Assembly (NCBI GenBank): GCA_027484725.1
Contig: JAIXSK010000016.1
Location: 310,001-374,000, forward strand
Length of the DNA: 64,000 bases
From: Flavobacterium sp.
Lineage (GTDB): Bacteria; Bacteroidota; Bacteroidia; Flavobacteriales; Flavobacteriaceae
Direction: 5' to 3'
The position numbers were made by a program, and so were the translations under genes. Shown in pieces: positions 33,040 to 42,218 of this stretch (within the stretch, counting starts at the first letter, position 1; each line of letters begins with the position of its first letter). The notes beneath the pieces are model-generated. The model was not told the DNA's origin, did no database searches, and was given only the letters and a program-made list of their open reading frames with translations.

Positions 33040-33828
33040 TCACACCCGAATGATAAAATGTTGTTTGGGTTGTTCGCGTCTAAAAAACACCATGCCCCAA
33101 GTAAAAGTGTCTATGCTTACGGTTACTTTCGGATGATTTTGAATCACATGCCAAGCTGCTTCCATATCGGCCGACCAATGAATATCATCAAAAATCCAAA
33201 CCGAATCATTTTTTGCGCTAGGCAACAGCCATTCAAAATATTGCAAAGTGGCTTGTTTTGAATGGTTGCCGTCAAAATAAATAAGTTGATGATTAGCTGA
33301 CGAGCTTAAGTTTTTCAAATACGCTGAAAACTCTGTCACTTCAACATGAATATTTTCAAGCTGAAATTGTTTAAAATGTTCTCGGGCAATTTGAGCCGTT
33401 TCGGGGCAACCTTCCAAAGTGGTGATTTTGGCTTTGGGGTTTCCTAAACCAAGCGCAGAAGTGGCCAAACCAAGCGAAGTTCCGATTTCTAAAATGTTTT
33501 CGGGTGCAAAATAATTCGTTATTCTAAGCAATAATTTTGCACGTTTTTGGGTAATGCCTGCATTTTTTGCGATGTCGCTTATTTTGCGATGATTTGAGGT
33601 AAAAACACGTGAGCCGGCGCCAAAATCAGTTACTTCAATCGTTTTGTGGTTGTTGCGCAATGCTTTTCTGAATTGTTTTAAAACCGCATATCCGGGTTTG
33701 CTTTTGGAATCGTAAAAACAGCACGTCAGCAAATTAAATACAAACGGCGAATGCACGGCATGTTCGTTTTTAGAATGCCACAGAAACCGAAAATAAGCTT
33801 TGATTAAGTACCACATTTTATTGTTCAT
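33040..33828 (-). CDS. Class I SAM-dependent methyltransferase
   Basis: A 262-residue protein with an N-terminal helical region (1-60) and an O-methyltransferase-like Rossmann domain. SAM-binding motif I is ILEIGTSLGLATSAL (112-126), the acidic motif II is ITTLEGCPET, and LIYFDGNHSKQATLQYFEWLLP has the conserved Asp. The substrate is unknown. The start could also be the Met at codon 5 (33816). It lies 105 bp after an ABC-F gene, separated by structured element copy 7. Confidence 0.85.
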   Translation of the reverse strand: MNNKMWYLIKAYFRFLWHSKNEHAVHSPFVFNLLTCCFYDSKSKPGYAVLKQFRKALRNNHKTIEVTDFGAGSRVFTSNHRKISDIAKNAGITQKRAKLLLRITNYFAPENILEIGTSLGLATSALGLGNPKAKITTLEGCPETAQIAREHFKQFQLENIHVEVTEFSAYLKNLSSSANHQLIYFDGNHSKQATLQYFEWLLPSAKNDSVWIFDDIHWSADMEAAWHVIQNHPKVTVSIDTFTWGMVFFRREQPKQHFIIRV

Positions 33829-33829
33829 T

Positions 33830-33912
33830 GGGCGTGTCCCTGCGGGTCAGGCTGTTCGCTCATAGTCCTCGCCGCTGCGCGTCTGCGGGCTAACCGCTGC
33901 CATCCTTCACGC
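33830..33912 (+). repeat. Dispersed structured repeat element, copy 7 (subfamily B)
   Basis: It begins GGGCGTGTCCCTGCGGGTC and ends CGCTGCCATCCTTCACGC. The central hairpin has replaced ATCTTTT/AAAAGGAT with GC-rich sequence (CCGCTGCGCGTCTGCGGG). It is one of the copies that run against the flanking minus-strand genes. Confidence 0.7.
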
Positions 33913-33933
33913 AAAGCCTTCGCTGCCGGAAAC

Positions 33934-35793
33934 TTATTCTTCAATTTTCGCGCTGAGTTCAAACCAACGCTCTTCTTTTTCTTCTATTTTGGCGATGATG
34001 TTTTGCAACTCAATGGCCTTTTTTTCAATCATATCATCTGCGACTTTTCCGTCAGAGAACAATTGTTCGATTTGTTTTTTTTCGTATTCTAAATCTTTGA
34101 GCTCGCGTTCAATTTTCTGAAATTCCTTTTGCTCTGCAAAGGTCAAACCTTGCTTGATTTGCTTTTCTTTCCAATTGTTTTTTTCTTTCGGGCCTTCGTT
34201 TTTCTCAGGCTCGGCGCTGTCTTCATACACTCTGAAATCTGAATAATTCCCCGGAAAATCTTCTACTTCACCTTCGCCTCGAAACACAAACAAATGATCG
34301 ACAATTTTGTCCATAAAATAGCGGTCGTGCGATACCACAAGCAAACAACCCGGATAATCGAGCAAGAAATTCTCGAGCACATTGAGCGTCACAATATCTA
34401 AATCATTGGTGGGCTCATCCAAAATCAAAAAGTTCGGATTCTGAATCAAAACGGTACACAAATACAAACGTTTGAGTTCGCCGCCGCTGAGTTTTTCAAC
34501 ATAATCGTGTTGTTTTTTGCGGTCAAACAAAAAGCGCTCGAGCAAGCCGCCTGCTGAGATGGTTCTGCCTTTGGTCAGCGGAATATATTCGCCAAATTCT
34601 TTGATTACGTCAATGACCTTTTGTTCGGTTTTGGGCTGGATGCCGCTTTGGGTGTAATAACCAATTTTTATGGTGTCACCAATCACTACTTTGCCTGCAT
34701 CGGGTGCTATGTTTTGGGTTAGAATATTTAAAAACGTTGATTTTCCGGTGCCGTTTTTGCCAATAATGCCAATGCGTTCACCGCGGTTAAACGTGTAGTC
34801 AAAAGCATTGAGGATTATTTTATCGTTGAATTTCTTGCTCACTTTGTGCAACTCAACCACTTTGCTGCCCATGCGCTCCATATTGATTTCAAGTTCTACC
34901 ACATGGTCTTTGCGTCGGGCATGCGCTTTTTCTTTGATGACGTAAAAATCATCAATCCGTGATTTTGATTTAGTGGTGCGTGCTTTGGGCTGTCGGCGCA
35001 TCCAATCTAGTTCTTTGACAAATAGGTTTTTGGCTTTTTCAACAGAGGCCATTTCACTGGCTATGCGCTCTTCTTTTTTCTGCAAATAATACGAGTAATT
35101 ACCCCGGTATGAATAGAGTTTTCCGTGGTCAAGCTCAATGATTTCGTTGCAAACGCGTTCCAAGAAGAATCGGTCGTGTGTGACCATAAAAAGCGTCATG
35201 TTTTCTTTGGCAAAGTAGTTCTCTAACCATTCAATCATTTCTAAATCCAAATGGTTGGTCGGCTCATCAAGAATCAATAAATCCGGACGATTGATCAGGA
35301 TGATGGCCAAAGCCAAACGCTTTTTTTGTCCGCCTGATAAACTTTTGACTTTGCGTTTTAAATCATCAAGTTTAAGTTTGAAGAGAATTTGTTTGTATTG
35401 TGTTTCAAAATCCCAAGCGTTGTGGCGCTCCATGTTTTCAAAAGCTTTTTGGTAGGCTTCTTCGTCTTCAGGATTTTCAATTGCTTTTTCGTATTGCTCA
35501 ATGACTTTGAGAATGTCATTATCGCTGGCAAAAATGCTTTCTTCAATGGTCAGCTCAGGTTGCAAATTAGGCTCTTGCGACAAAAACGCCATTTTGATGT
35601 CTTTGCGCATAATCACTTGTCCGGTATCGGGCATATCCTCTCCGGTCATGATTTTTAAAATCGAGGTTTTTCCGGTGCCGTTTTTGGCTACAAAAGCAAT
35701 TTTTTGGTCTTTGTTGATGCCAAACGAGAGGTTTTCAAAAAGCGTTCGTTCGCCGTATGATTTTGAGATATTTTCAACCGTGAGATAGTTCAT
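33934..35793 (-). CDS. ABC-F family ATPase, Uup-like
   Basis: A 619-residue two-ABC-domain cytoplasmic protein with a C-terminal coiled coil (about 530-619), as in Uup. The first Walker A reads AKNGTGKT (36-43), with Ala where Gly is normal; the second is GKNGTGKS. Signatures LSGGQKKRLALA and LSGGELKRLYL, and Walker B LDEPTNHLD / LDEPTNDLD, are intact. The linker between the domains (RQPKARTTKSKSRIDDFY) is the basic P-site tRNA-interaction region type. Uup helps in ribosome or DNA-branch metabolism; the precise role is not known. A full consensus promoter lies at 35855-35826. Confidence 0.92.
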   Translation of the reverse strand: MNYLTVENISKSYGERTLFENLSFGINKDQKIAFVAKNGTGKTSILKIMTGEDMPDTGQVIMRKDIKMAFLSQEPNLQPELTIEESIFASDNDILKVIEQYEKAIENPEDEEAYQKAFENMERHNAWDFETQYKQILFKLKLDDLKRKVKSLSGGQKKRLALAIILINRPDLLILDEPTNHLDLEMIEWLENYFAKENMTLFMVTHDRFFLERVCNEIIELDHGKLYSYRGNYSYYLQKKEERIASEMASVEKAKNLFVKELDWMRRQPKARTTKSKSRIDDFYVIKEKAHARRKDHVVELEINMERMGSKVVELHKVSKKFNDKIILNAFDYTFNRGERIGIIGKNGTGKSTFLNILTQNIAPDAGKVVIGDTIKIGYYTQSGIQPKTEQKVIDVIKEFGEYIPLTKGRTISAGGLLERFLFDRKKQHDYVEKLSGGELKRLYLCTVLIQNPNFLILDEPTNDLDIVTLNVLENFLLDYPGCLLVVSHDRYFMDKIVDHLFVFRGEGEVEDFPGNYSDFRVYEDSAEPEKNEGPKEKNNWKEKQIKQGLTFAEQKEFQKIERELKDLEYEKKQIEQLFSDGKVADDMIEKKAIELQNIIAKIEEKEERWFELSAKIEE

Positions 35794-35825
35794 TTTGTCT
35801 ATTTATTCTTGAACAGATTTGAGCG

Positions 35826-35855
35826 CAAAAGTAACTAATTCATATCGCGCATCAA
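35826..35855 (-). promoter_or_regulatory. Promoter of the Uup-like ABC-F gene
   Basis: On the minus strand TTG (35855-35853), 19 bp, TACTTTTG (35833-35826): an exact Bacteroidetes consensus, 33 bp before the start codon. Confidence 0.7.
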
Positions 35856-35888
35856 CGGCTCAATTAAAATTCCTTATATATTTGCCGC

Positions 35889-37058
35889 ATGCAGATTTCG
35901 GTCATTATTCTCAATTACAACGTTAGGTATTTTTTAGAACAATGTGTGCTCAGTGTTCAAAAGGCATTGCAAAACATTGAAGGCGAAATCATTGTGGTTG
36001 ACAACCATTCGCCCGATGACAGTTGTGCCATGATGCGCAACCGATTTCCGGAAGTTAAACTCATCGCTAATCCAGAAAATTCAGGTTTCCCGAAAGGGAA
36101 CAACATAGGCGTAGCAGAGGCCAGAGGTACCTATGTTTGTATTTTAAATCCGGATACGGTGGTGGCTGAAGACACTTTTGAAAAGTTGCTTGCTTTTGCT
36201 GATTCAAAAAGCGATTTAGGTATTGTGGGTTGCAAACTCATTGACGGAACCGGAACGTTTTTACCTGAAAGCAAAAGAGGAATTCCGACGCCTATGGTTT
36301 CTTTGGGCCGTATGTTGGGCTTGTACAAATGGTTTGGGAATAATTCTGTTTTTGGCAAATATTATGCACAGCATTTAACGCCTCATCAAACCGGAAAAGT
36401 AGATATTTTGGTGGGTGCTTTTATGTTGATGAAAAGAGATTTGTACCATCAGCTCAATGGTTTTGATGAGATTTTTTTCATGTTTGGAGAAGACATTGAT
36501 TTAAGCTACCGCTCGCTTTTAGCCGGCAAGAGCAATTATTACTTTGGAGCAACATCGGTCATTCACTACAAAGGCGAAAGCACTGTAAAAGACCAGAAAT
36601 ATTTGCACAACTTTCAAAAAGCTATGAAGTTGTTTTACCAAAAGCACTATAAGTCTGCTGCTTTTTTGAGTGTTTTTATGAATTTGGGTTCATATCTGTT
36701 TAGTCTTAAAAAAGCCAGTGCTGCCCAGATGGGTTTTCATCAAGAAATTGACACCTATTGGTTGTTTTCTGATCGGTTAGAAGCACAGGCAGAAGTTGAA
36801 AACTTGTTAGGAAAAAAAGTCGTACGCCATGATGCTGCGAACGAAAATCAACTAAATTCGCTATCAAATCATTCGGGTAAAAACATCGAAATTATTTTTG
36901 ATAACCGTTGTTGGTCATTTGCATCCATTATTGAATTTATGCAACAAAATAACAATCAGTATTTTACTTATAAAATCTGGCCAGAACACTGCGATTTTCT
37001 CATCGGGAGCAACAGCAGCAACAGCAGAGGTGAAGTAATCAAATTGATTAAAAAATAA
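35889..37058 (+). CDS. Family 2 glycosyltransferase
   Basis: A 389-residue glycosyltransferase of the GT2/WbbL-like (rhamnosyltransferase) group, which adds sugars to lipopolysaccharide or capsule. The GT-A domain (about 3-230) has IILNYNVRYFLEQC, VVDNHSPDDS, NSGFPKGNNIG, a DxD-type ILNPDT and FFMFGEDIDLSYR. A C-terminal helix region (about 260-389) follows. The start lies 5 bp after a perfect -7 box TATATTTG (35877-35884), so the transcript would be leaderless or nearly so. It is divergent from the Uup-like gene, with 95 bp between the two starts. Confidence 0.9.
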   Translation: MQISVIILNYNVRYFLEQCVLSVQKALQNIEGEIIVVDNHSPDDSCAMMRNRFPEVKLIANPENSGFPKGNNIGVAEARGTYVCILNPDTVVAEDTFEKLLAFADSKSDLGIVGCKLIDGTGTFLPESKRGIPTPMVSLGRMLGLYKWFGNNSVFGKYYAQHLTPHQTGKVDILVGAFMLMKRDLYHQLNGFDEIFFMFGEDIDLSYRSLLAGKSNYYFGATSVIHYKGESTVKDQKYLHNFQKAMKLFYQKHYKSAAFLSVFMNLGSYLFSLKKASAAQMGFHQEIDTYWLFSDRLEAQAEVENLLGKKVVRHDAANENQLNSLSNHSGKNIEIIFDNRCWSFASIIEFMQQNNNQYFTYKIWPEHCDFLIGSNSSNSRGEVIKLIKK

Positions 37059-37134
37059 ATTATCCGTAACGCAAACCGATTAGTTTTACTAATTTCGCAA
37101 ACAGAAAAACCAAATAAACCTTTAGGTTGACAAT

Positions 37135-38508
37135 ATGGCAAGATTTGAATTGAAGCTTCCCAAAATGGGGGAGAGTGTTGCAGAAGCAACCATTACCAAT
37201 TGGCTCAAACAAGTAGGCGATAAAATAGAAGCCGATGAAGCCGTACTCGAAATTGCAACAGACAAAGTTGATAGTGAAGTGCCTTCTGAAGTAGCCGGTA
37301 TCTTGGTTGAGCAATTGTTTCACAAAGACGATGTTGTTCAAGTAGGTCAAACCATTGGTATTATTGAAACTGATTCAGCAGCGGCTTCTGCGACTCCGGT
37401 ATCCGAAGCTCCTCAAGCTAATTCTGAACCAGCTGCTCCGGCCGCAGTTCAAGAAGTTGCCAAAACTGTTGAAGCAGCTATAACGCATGTTGCTGCTCCT
37501 GTAGCGCCTATTCACATTGGTGAATCTACTCGTTTTTATTCTCCGCTCGTGCGCAATATTGCCAAAGAAGAAGGGGTTACCCTGGCTGAACTTGACACCA
37601 TCCCGGGTACCGGAAATGAAGGGCGCGTTACCAAAAACGATTTATTAAACTACATCCAAAATAAAGGGAATGTAACCATGGCAGCGCCTGCTCCGGCCGC
37701 ACAACAAGCAACAGCTCCAGCAGCAGCTCCGGTAGCAACACCAACACCAACAGCAGAACCTGCAGCGCCCAAAGCAGCGATTCCGGTTTCAGTCAACGGA
37801 CAAGATGAAATGGTTGAAATGGACCGTATGCGCAAACTCATTTCGGGCTATATGGTTCAATCACTGCAAACATCTGCACACGTACAATCGTTTGTAGAGG
37901 TGGATGTAACCGCGATTTGGAACTGGCGCGAAAAAAACAAAGATGTCTTTGAAAAACGCGAAGGCGAGAAACTCACTTTCACTCCGATTTTCATGGAAAT
38001 TGTGGCGCGAGCGCTCAAAGATTTCCCGATGATGAATATTTCGGTAGAAGGTGATTACATCATCAAAAAGAAAAACATCAACCTCGGAATGGCTGCTGCC
38101 TTACCAAATGGTAACTTAATTGTTCCGGTGATTAAAAATGCAGATCAACTCAATTTGATTGGGATGGCCAAAGCCGTAAATGATTTAGGAAACCGCGCCA
38201 AAGCCGGAAAACTCAAACCAGACGATACCCAAGGCGGAACCTATACGGTAACCAATGTCGGAACTTTTGGCAGCGTGTTCGGAACCCCGATCATCAACCA
38301 ACCACAAGTGGGTATTTTAGCACTTGGAGCCATCAGAAAAGTGCCGGCGGTCATTGAAACTCCAGAAGGCGATTATGTAGGCATTCGCAAAAAAATGTTC
38401 CTGTCGCACAGTTATGATCACCGCGTGGTGGATGGCGCTTTGGGCGGAAGCTTTGTAAAACGCGTGGCTGATTACATGGAAGCCTTTGATGAAAACCGAC
38501 CCTTTTAA
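37135..38508 (+). CDS. 2-oxo-acid dehydrogenase complex E2 subunit (dihydrolipoyl acyltransferase)
   Basis: A 457-residue E2 core enzyme. Residues 2-77 are a lipoyl domain with lipoylation site Lys44 in EIATDKVDSEVP. An Ala/Pro-rich linker follows, then the E1/E3-binding peripheral domain (about 132-170, SPLVRNIAKEEGVTLAELD), a second Ala/Pro-rich linker, and the catalytic domain (about 225-457) with HSYDHRVVDG carrying the active-site His. In flavobacteria such E2 proteins belong to branched-chain or pyruvate-type complexes; which one is not clear. The E1 and E3 genes are not adjacent. A terminator follows. Confidence 0.92.
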   Translation: MARFELKLPKMGESVAEATITNWLKQVGDKIEADEAVLEIATDKVDSEVPSEVAGILVEQLFHKDDVVQVGQTIGIIETDSAAASATPVSEAPQANSEPAAPAAVQEVAKTVEAAITHVAAPVAPIHIGESTRFYSPLVRNIAKEEGVTLAELDTIPGTGNEGRVTKNDLLNYIQNKGNVTMAAPAPAAQQATAPAAAPVATPTPTAEPAAPKAAIPVSVNGQDEMVEMDRMRKLISGYMVQSLQTSAHVQSFVEVDVTAIWNWREKNKDVFEKREGEKLTFTPIFMEIVARALKDFPMMNISVEGDYIIKKKNINLGMAAALPNGNLIVPVIKNADQLNLIGMAKAVNDLGNRAKAGKLKPDDTQGGTYTVTNVGTFGSVFGTPIINQPQVGILALGAIRKVPAVIETPEGDYVGIRKKMFLSHSYDHRVVDGALGGSFVKRVADYMEAFDENRPF

Positions 38509-38531
38509 CGAAACACAACCATAATATAAAG

Positions 38532-38557
38532 CCGCTTCAATACGAGGCGGTTTTTTT
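38532..38557 (+). terminator. Rho-independent terminator after the E2 gene
   Basis: CCGCTTC pairs with GAGGCGG (one G-T pair) around AATAC, followed by seven Ts. Confidence 0.85.
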
Positions 38558-38622
38558 ATTTGAAATAATATTTGCCTTTTGACGTTGACATTTCGCGTAT
38601 CTTTACGCCCTAAATTTTCAGC

Positions 38623-39399
38623 ATGGAACTCAAACTCAACAGACCGATTTGTTTTTTTGACTTGGAAACCACCGGAATAGAGGTGGCCAAAGACCGCATT
38701 GTAGAAATTTCGGTTTTTAAAGTTTATCCGAATGGCAACCGCGAGAGCAAAACCTGGCTGGTGAATCCGGAGATGCCAATTCCTGCGCAAGCCTCGGCGG
38801 TGCACGGAATTACCAATGAGCGCGTAGCCAACGAACCGACTTTTAAGGAACTCGCTCAGCAGGTTTTTCAGATGATGAAAGATTCAGATTTGGCTGGGTT
38901 TAATTCAGATCGATTTGATATTCCGTTGTTGGCCGAAGAACTTTTGCGTGCCGGTGTTGATTTTGATATGAAAAACCGCGTGTCGGTAGATGTACAGACT
39001 ATTTTTCACAAAATGGAAGAGCGCACTCTGAGCGCCGCTTATAAATTTTACTGCGGCAAATCATTAGACAACGCACACTCAGCCGAAGCTGATACCATGG
39101 CGACTTTTGAGATTCTGCAAGCCCAACTTGATCGATATCCGGAATTGCAAAATGACATCAAAGCGCTTTCAGAATTTACCACGCGCAAAAAAGCTGCTGA
39201 TTTTGCCGGATTTATTGCTTTTGATCAAAACGGCGATGAAATCTTTACCTTCGGAAAACACAAAGGCGTCAAAGTCGAGAAGGTTTTTGAAGACGAACCC
39301 GGTTATTTTGGCTGGGTGCAAAGTGCTGATTTTCCACTGTATACCAAAAAAGTACTCACCGGAATCAAACTCAGAAAGCTCAACAACAAATTATTCTAA
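38623..39399 (+). CDS. DEDDh-type 3'-5' exonuclease (DnaQ-like)
   Basis: A 258-residue exonuclease similar to the epsilon subunit of DNA polymerase III. Exo motifs are visible: FFDLETTGIE (catalytic Asp13, Glu15), SDLAGFNSDRFDIPLL (second Asp) and HSAEADTMAT (catalytic His and Asp). Residues 175-258 form an extra C-terminal domain with FGKHKGVKVEKVFEDEPGYFGWV, as in a family of bacterial exonucleases. It may proofread DNA or process nucleic acids. The likely -7 box TATCTTTA lies at about 38599-38606. The next genes follow after element copy 8 and a CTCAG array. Confidence 0.92.
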   Translation: MELKLNRPICFFDLETTGIEVAKDRIVEISVFKVYPNGNRESKTWLVNPEMPIPAQASAVHGITNERVANEPTFKELAQQVFQMMKDSDLAGFNSDRFDIPLLAEELLRAGVDFDMKNRVSVDVQTIFHKMEERTLSAAYKFYCGKSLDNAHSAEADTMATFEILQAQLDRYPELQNDIKALSEFTTRKKAADFAGFIAFDQNGDEIFTFGKHKGVKVEKVFEDEPGYFGWVQSADFPLYTKKVLTGIKLRKLNNKLF

Positions 39400-39412
39400 A
39401 ACGCGATGGCCT

Positions 39413-39488
39413 TAGCCCTGATGGCAGCGGATATCCTTTTGCGCAACGCAGCAAAAGATAGCAGTGAAAAGCAGGTTCCCGGCTTCTA
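39413..39488 (-). repeat. Dispersed structured repeat element, copy 8 (subfamily A)
   Basis: On the minus strand it begins TAGAAGCCGGGAACCTGC and ends CGCTGCCATCAGGGCTA with ATCTTTTGC/GCAAAAGGAT in the centre. It runs against the flanking plus-strand genes. Confidence 0.9.
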
Positions 39489-39494
39489 AAAAAT

Positions 39495-39531
39495 CTCAAC
39501 AACTCAGTAGCTCAAAATCTTAGCAACTCAG
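39495..39531 (+). repeat. CTCAGnnn octamer array abutting the FAH start codon
   Basis: Units at 39495 (CTCAA), 39503 (CTCAG), 39511 (CTCAA), 39519 (CTTAG) and 39527 (CTCAG), exact 8-bp register. The last ends one base before the ATG at 39533. Confidence 0.85.
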
Positions 39532-39532
39532 C

Positions 39533-40144
39533 ATGAAACTTATTTGTATCGGCCGCAATTACGCCAACCACATTCAAGAACTCAACAACGAACGACCTGA
39601 CGAACCGGTTGTTTTTCTCAAACCTGATACGGCGGTTTTGTCGCGTCCGCAACCGTTTATTATCCCAGATTTTTCGCAAGACATTCACCATGAAATTGAA
39701 TTGGTGGTCAAAATCAATAAAATGGGCAAATATATAGAGCCCGAATTTGCGCACAAGTATTACGATGAGATTACCGTGGGCATTGATTTTACGGCGCGCG
39801 ATGTGCAGCAAAAGCTCAAAGAAAAGGGCTTGCCGTGGGAAAAAGCCAAAGCTTTTGACGGTTCAGCGATTATTGGCGACTTTATATCGAAAAAAGTTTT
39901 CAGTTCTTTAGAAAATATTAATTTTGAACTCACAAACAACGGAATTACCGTGCAGAAAGGCAATTCCAGCCTGATGTTGTGGAAGATTGATGAACTCATA
40001 TCCTATGTTTCTCAGTATTTTACACTCAGAACCGGCGATGTAATTTTTACCGGTACGCCCGAGGGTGTGGCAGCAGTCAAACCCGGAGATGTGCTTGAAG
40101 GTTATCTCGAACAACAAAAATTATTCAGATTAAATATCAAATAA
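39533..40144 (+). CDS. Fumarylacetoacetate hydrolase family protein
   Basis: A 203-residue enzyme of the FAH family, small subgroup (YcgM/FAHD1-like acylpyruvase). Metal ligands lie in HHEIELVV (about 52-59) and GIDFTARD (about 83-90); the C-terminal VIFTGTPEGVAAVKPGD loop is also typical. It likely cleaves or decarboxylates a 2,4-dioxo acid such as oxaloacetate or acylpyruvate; the substrate is not determined. It is probably co-transcribed with the Hpt gene, which begins after one base. Confidence 0.92.
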   Translation: MKLICIGRNYANHIQELNNERPDEPVVFLKPDTAVLSRPQPFIIPDFSQDIHHEIELVVKINKMGKYIEPEFAHKYYDEITVGIDFTARDVQQKLKEKGLPWEKAKAFDGSAIIGDFISKKVFSSLENINFELTNNGITVQKGNSSLMLWKIDELISYVSQYFTLRTGDVIFTGTPEGVAAVKPGDVLEGYLEQQKLFRLNIK

Positions 40145-40145
40145 A

Positions 40146-40490
40146 ATGGCCCTAAATTACAACCTATCTAAAGTTTACGCCTTGTCTGACAATGACCCTG
40201 AGTTCGTAAACCAAATCATTACCTTATTTGTTACCGAGGTACCGCAAGACTTGCTCCAGGTAAAGCTCGGCATCCAGACCAAAGACCACAAATTGGCGTA
40301 TAGTTATTCGCACAAAATCAAGCCTACTCTTGATTTGTTGGGCATGGATCAAGCTTTTCACGAAATTCTTCAAATTGAAGCATGGGGCAAAGCCGAAGGC
40401 AAACGCAAAGAAATCAAAGCTACTTTTGACAGCGTAGAATCGCAAATTGAAAAGGCGGTTAAAGAAATTACCAAAGATTTTGATTTATAA
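40146..40490 (+). CDS. Hpt (histidine phosphotransfer) domain protein
   Basis: A 114-residue, all-helical phosphotransfer protein. The phosphorylatable residue is His56 in SYSHKIKPTLDLLG; Lys59 is in place, but the usual Gly after it is Pro. Hpt proteins pass phosphate between hybrid kinases and response regulators. No hybrid kinase is adjacent; the closest in this window is at 57534-59645. It begins one base after the FAH stop, so the two are translationally coupled. A CTGAG array follows its stop. Confidence 0.85.
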   Translation: MALNYNLSKVYALSDNDPEFVNQIITLFVTEVPQDLLQVKLGIQTKDHKLAYSYSHKIKPTLDLLGMDQAFHEILQIEAWGKAEGKRKEIKATFDSVESQIEKAVKEITKDFDL

Positions 40491-40497
40491 AAAGTTT

Positions 40498-40527
40498 CTG
40501 AGCTTGCTGAGCTATTGAGTTTCTGAG
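40498..40527 (+). repeat. CTGAGnnn octamer array
   Basis: CTGAG at 40498 and 40507, TTGAG at 40515 and CTGAG at 40523, spaced 8-9 bp. The array begins 7 bp after the Hpt stop codon, parallel to the array at 8301. Confidence 0.65.
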
Positions 40528-40572
40528 AAAAGAAGCTCAATGAACAATTTAGCAAAAGTTTTCAGAAATTTT

Positions 40573-40740
40573 AGGCAGCTATTCCTGCTATTCGCTTCAA
40601 GCCCGAACACATAAAACCTGTATCGCTAGTGCATCAAAGGCGCTTCCGGTGTTCGCGTTTTTCTGCGGCGCTACATGGTTTTATGCGTTCGGGGCTTTTT
40701 GCTTCTATCACCTTTCTGCCACAGGCAGGGGGCTGGGCTT
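40573..40740 (+). repeat. Dispersed structured repeat element, copy 9 (long A'-like)
   Basis: It begins GGCAGCTATTCCTGC like copies 1, 3 and 10, but carries a long nested hairpin: AAGCCCGAACACATAAAACC (40599-40618) pairs with a matching arm at 40677-40697. The right end is not the typical CATCnGGGCTG. Together with the two arrays it fills the 381-bp gap 40491-40871. Confidence 0.6.
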
Positions 40741-40784
40741 TCGTTTTACGGTTGTCATTTCAGTTAAATTCAATCCTACATTTT

Positions 40785-40866
40785 CTCAGAAACTCAGTAT
40801 CTTCGCAGGGCAATTGCGGCCGTTGATTTCTCAAGATACCATCAGCTCAATATCTCAGTAATTCAA
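40785..40866 (+). repeat. CTCAGnnn octamer repeats before cinA
   Basis: CTCAG at 40785 and 40793, then a degenerate stretch, then TCAG, CTCAA, CTCAG and TTCAA on an 8-bp register up to 5 bp before the cinA start codon. Confidence 0.6.
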
Positions 40867-40871
40867 AGAAA

Positions 40872-42116
40872 ATGAAAGCAACCATAGTGACCATAGGCGA
40901 TGAAATTCTCATCGGGCAAATCACCGATACCAATTCGGGTTATATAGCCAAAGCGCTCGATAAGATTGGCGTTCAAACGCATGAAATGATTTCTATTTCT
41001 GACGACAGAAAACACATACTCGATACTTTTGCGCGTTTGCAAAACCAAACCGATTTGGTCATTATTACTGGCGGATTGGGTCCGACCAAAGACGACATCA
41101 CCAAACACACTTTTTGCGAATACTTCCAAGATACTTTGGTGCGCAATCTTGAAATAGAACAACACATTGTTGATTTGTTTCAAAAAATCCTTACGGTAAC
41201 CGTCACGCAAGTCAATAAAGATCAAGCGCTTGTTCCGTCGCGGGCTACTATTTTACACAACGCCTACGGAACCGCTCCGGGTATGTGGATGCAAAAAGAA
41301 CAAACCGTTTTTGTTTCGTTGCCGGGCGTTCCGTTTGAAATGAAAGGCATCGTGGATCAATACCTGATTCCTAAAATTGTCCGTGAATACAAGCGTCCCT
41401 ATATAGTACATAAAACCATTATGACCTACGGTATGGGCGAGAGCATGGTGGCCGCGCGCATAGAAGATTGGGAAAACAACTTACCCGATTTTATCAAACT
41501 CGCATACTTGCCGGCTCCGGGAAGAGTTCGTTTGCGGCTTACTGCACGCGGAACCGATCAAGCTTTGCTCGAACAAACCATCGCTGAAAAAGTTACTGCT
41601 TTGACAGAACTCATAGGCGATATTATTGTAGGCTTTGACGAAGGAGAAACGATTGAAGTCATGCTCGGAAAATTGCTCACGCAACAACAAAAAACATTGG
41701 CTACGGCCGAGAGTTGCACCGGCGGAAAAATAGCGCAACTGATTACTTCGGTTTCTGGCGCTTCGGCTTATTTTAAAGGAAGTGTGGTTTCATACGCCAC
41801 CCAAACCAAAGTGGACGTTTTGGGATTATCGCCGGAACTCATTCAAGAACATTCAGTAGTGAGCGCAGCCGTAGCAGCCGCGATGGCACAATCAGTTCAA
41901 AAACTCATGCAAACTGATTATGCGTTGGCTACTACCGGAAATGCCGGCCCGTCCAAAGGAGATGCACCGGCTGATTTAGGAACTGTATTTATTGGTTTAG
42001 CCACACCTAAGGGCGTTCAAACTTTTGAATTCAATTTTGGGCAACCCCGCGAAAAAGTCATTGATAGAACCGTCAACAAAGCATTAGAATTGTTGCAAAA
42101 AGAAATTTTAAAATAG
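40872..42116 (+). CDS. cinA: CinA family protein
   Basis: A 414-residue two-domain protein. Residues 1-170 are a MoeA/MogA-like (MoCF) domain with ADP-ribose pyrophosphatase-type activity in homologues: [16 protein letters not shown] and [14 protein letters not shown]. Residues about 250-414 are the CinA amidase domain (nicotinamide mononucleotide deamidase) with [15 protein letters not shown] and [16 protein letters not shown]. It salvages NAD-related metabolites, and in some species it is linked to competence. It precedes the ribosomal gene cluster on the same strand. Octamer repeats run nearly to its start codon. Confidence 0.95.
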   Translation: MKATIVTIGDEILIGQITDTNSGYIAKALDKIGVQTHEMISISDDRKHILDTFARLQNQTDLVIITGGLGPTKDDITKHTFCEYFQDTLVRNLEIEQHIVDLFQKILTVTVTQVNKDQALVPSRATILHNAYGTAPGMWMQKEQTVFVSLPGVPFEMKGIVDQYLIPKIVREYKRPYIVHKTIMTYGMGESMVAARIEDWENNLPDFIKLAYLPAPGRVRLRLTARGTDQALLEQTIAEKVTALTELIGDIIVGFDEGETIEVMLGKLLTQQQKTLATAESCTGGKIAQLITSVSGASAYFKGSVVSYATQTKVDVLGLSPELIQEHSVVSAAVAAAMAQSVQKLMQTDYALATTGNAGPSKGDAPADLGTVFIGLATPKGVQTFEFNFGQPREKVIDRTVNKALELLQKEILK

Positions 42117-42218
42117 TCATTTGAACCGTATTCAAGCCTTGTTTTTGCATACACAACAAACGGTTATTTCCAAGGAATCAAAGGCAATTAAAAAAAATGA
42201 AAAAATGTGTAATAATTA

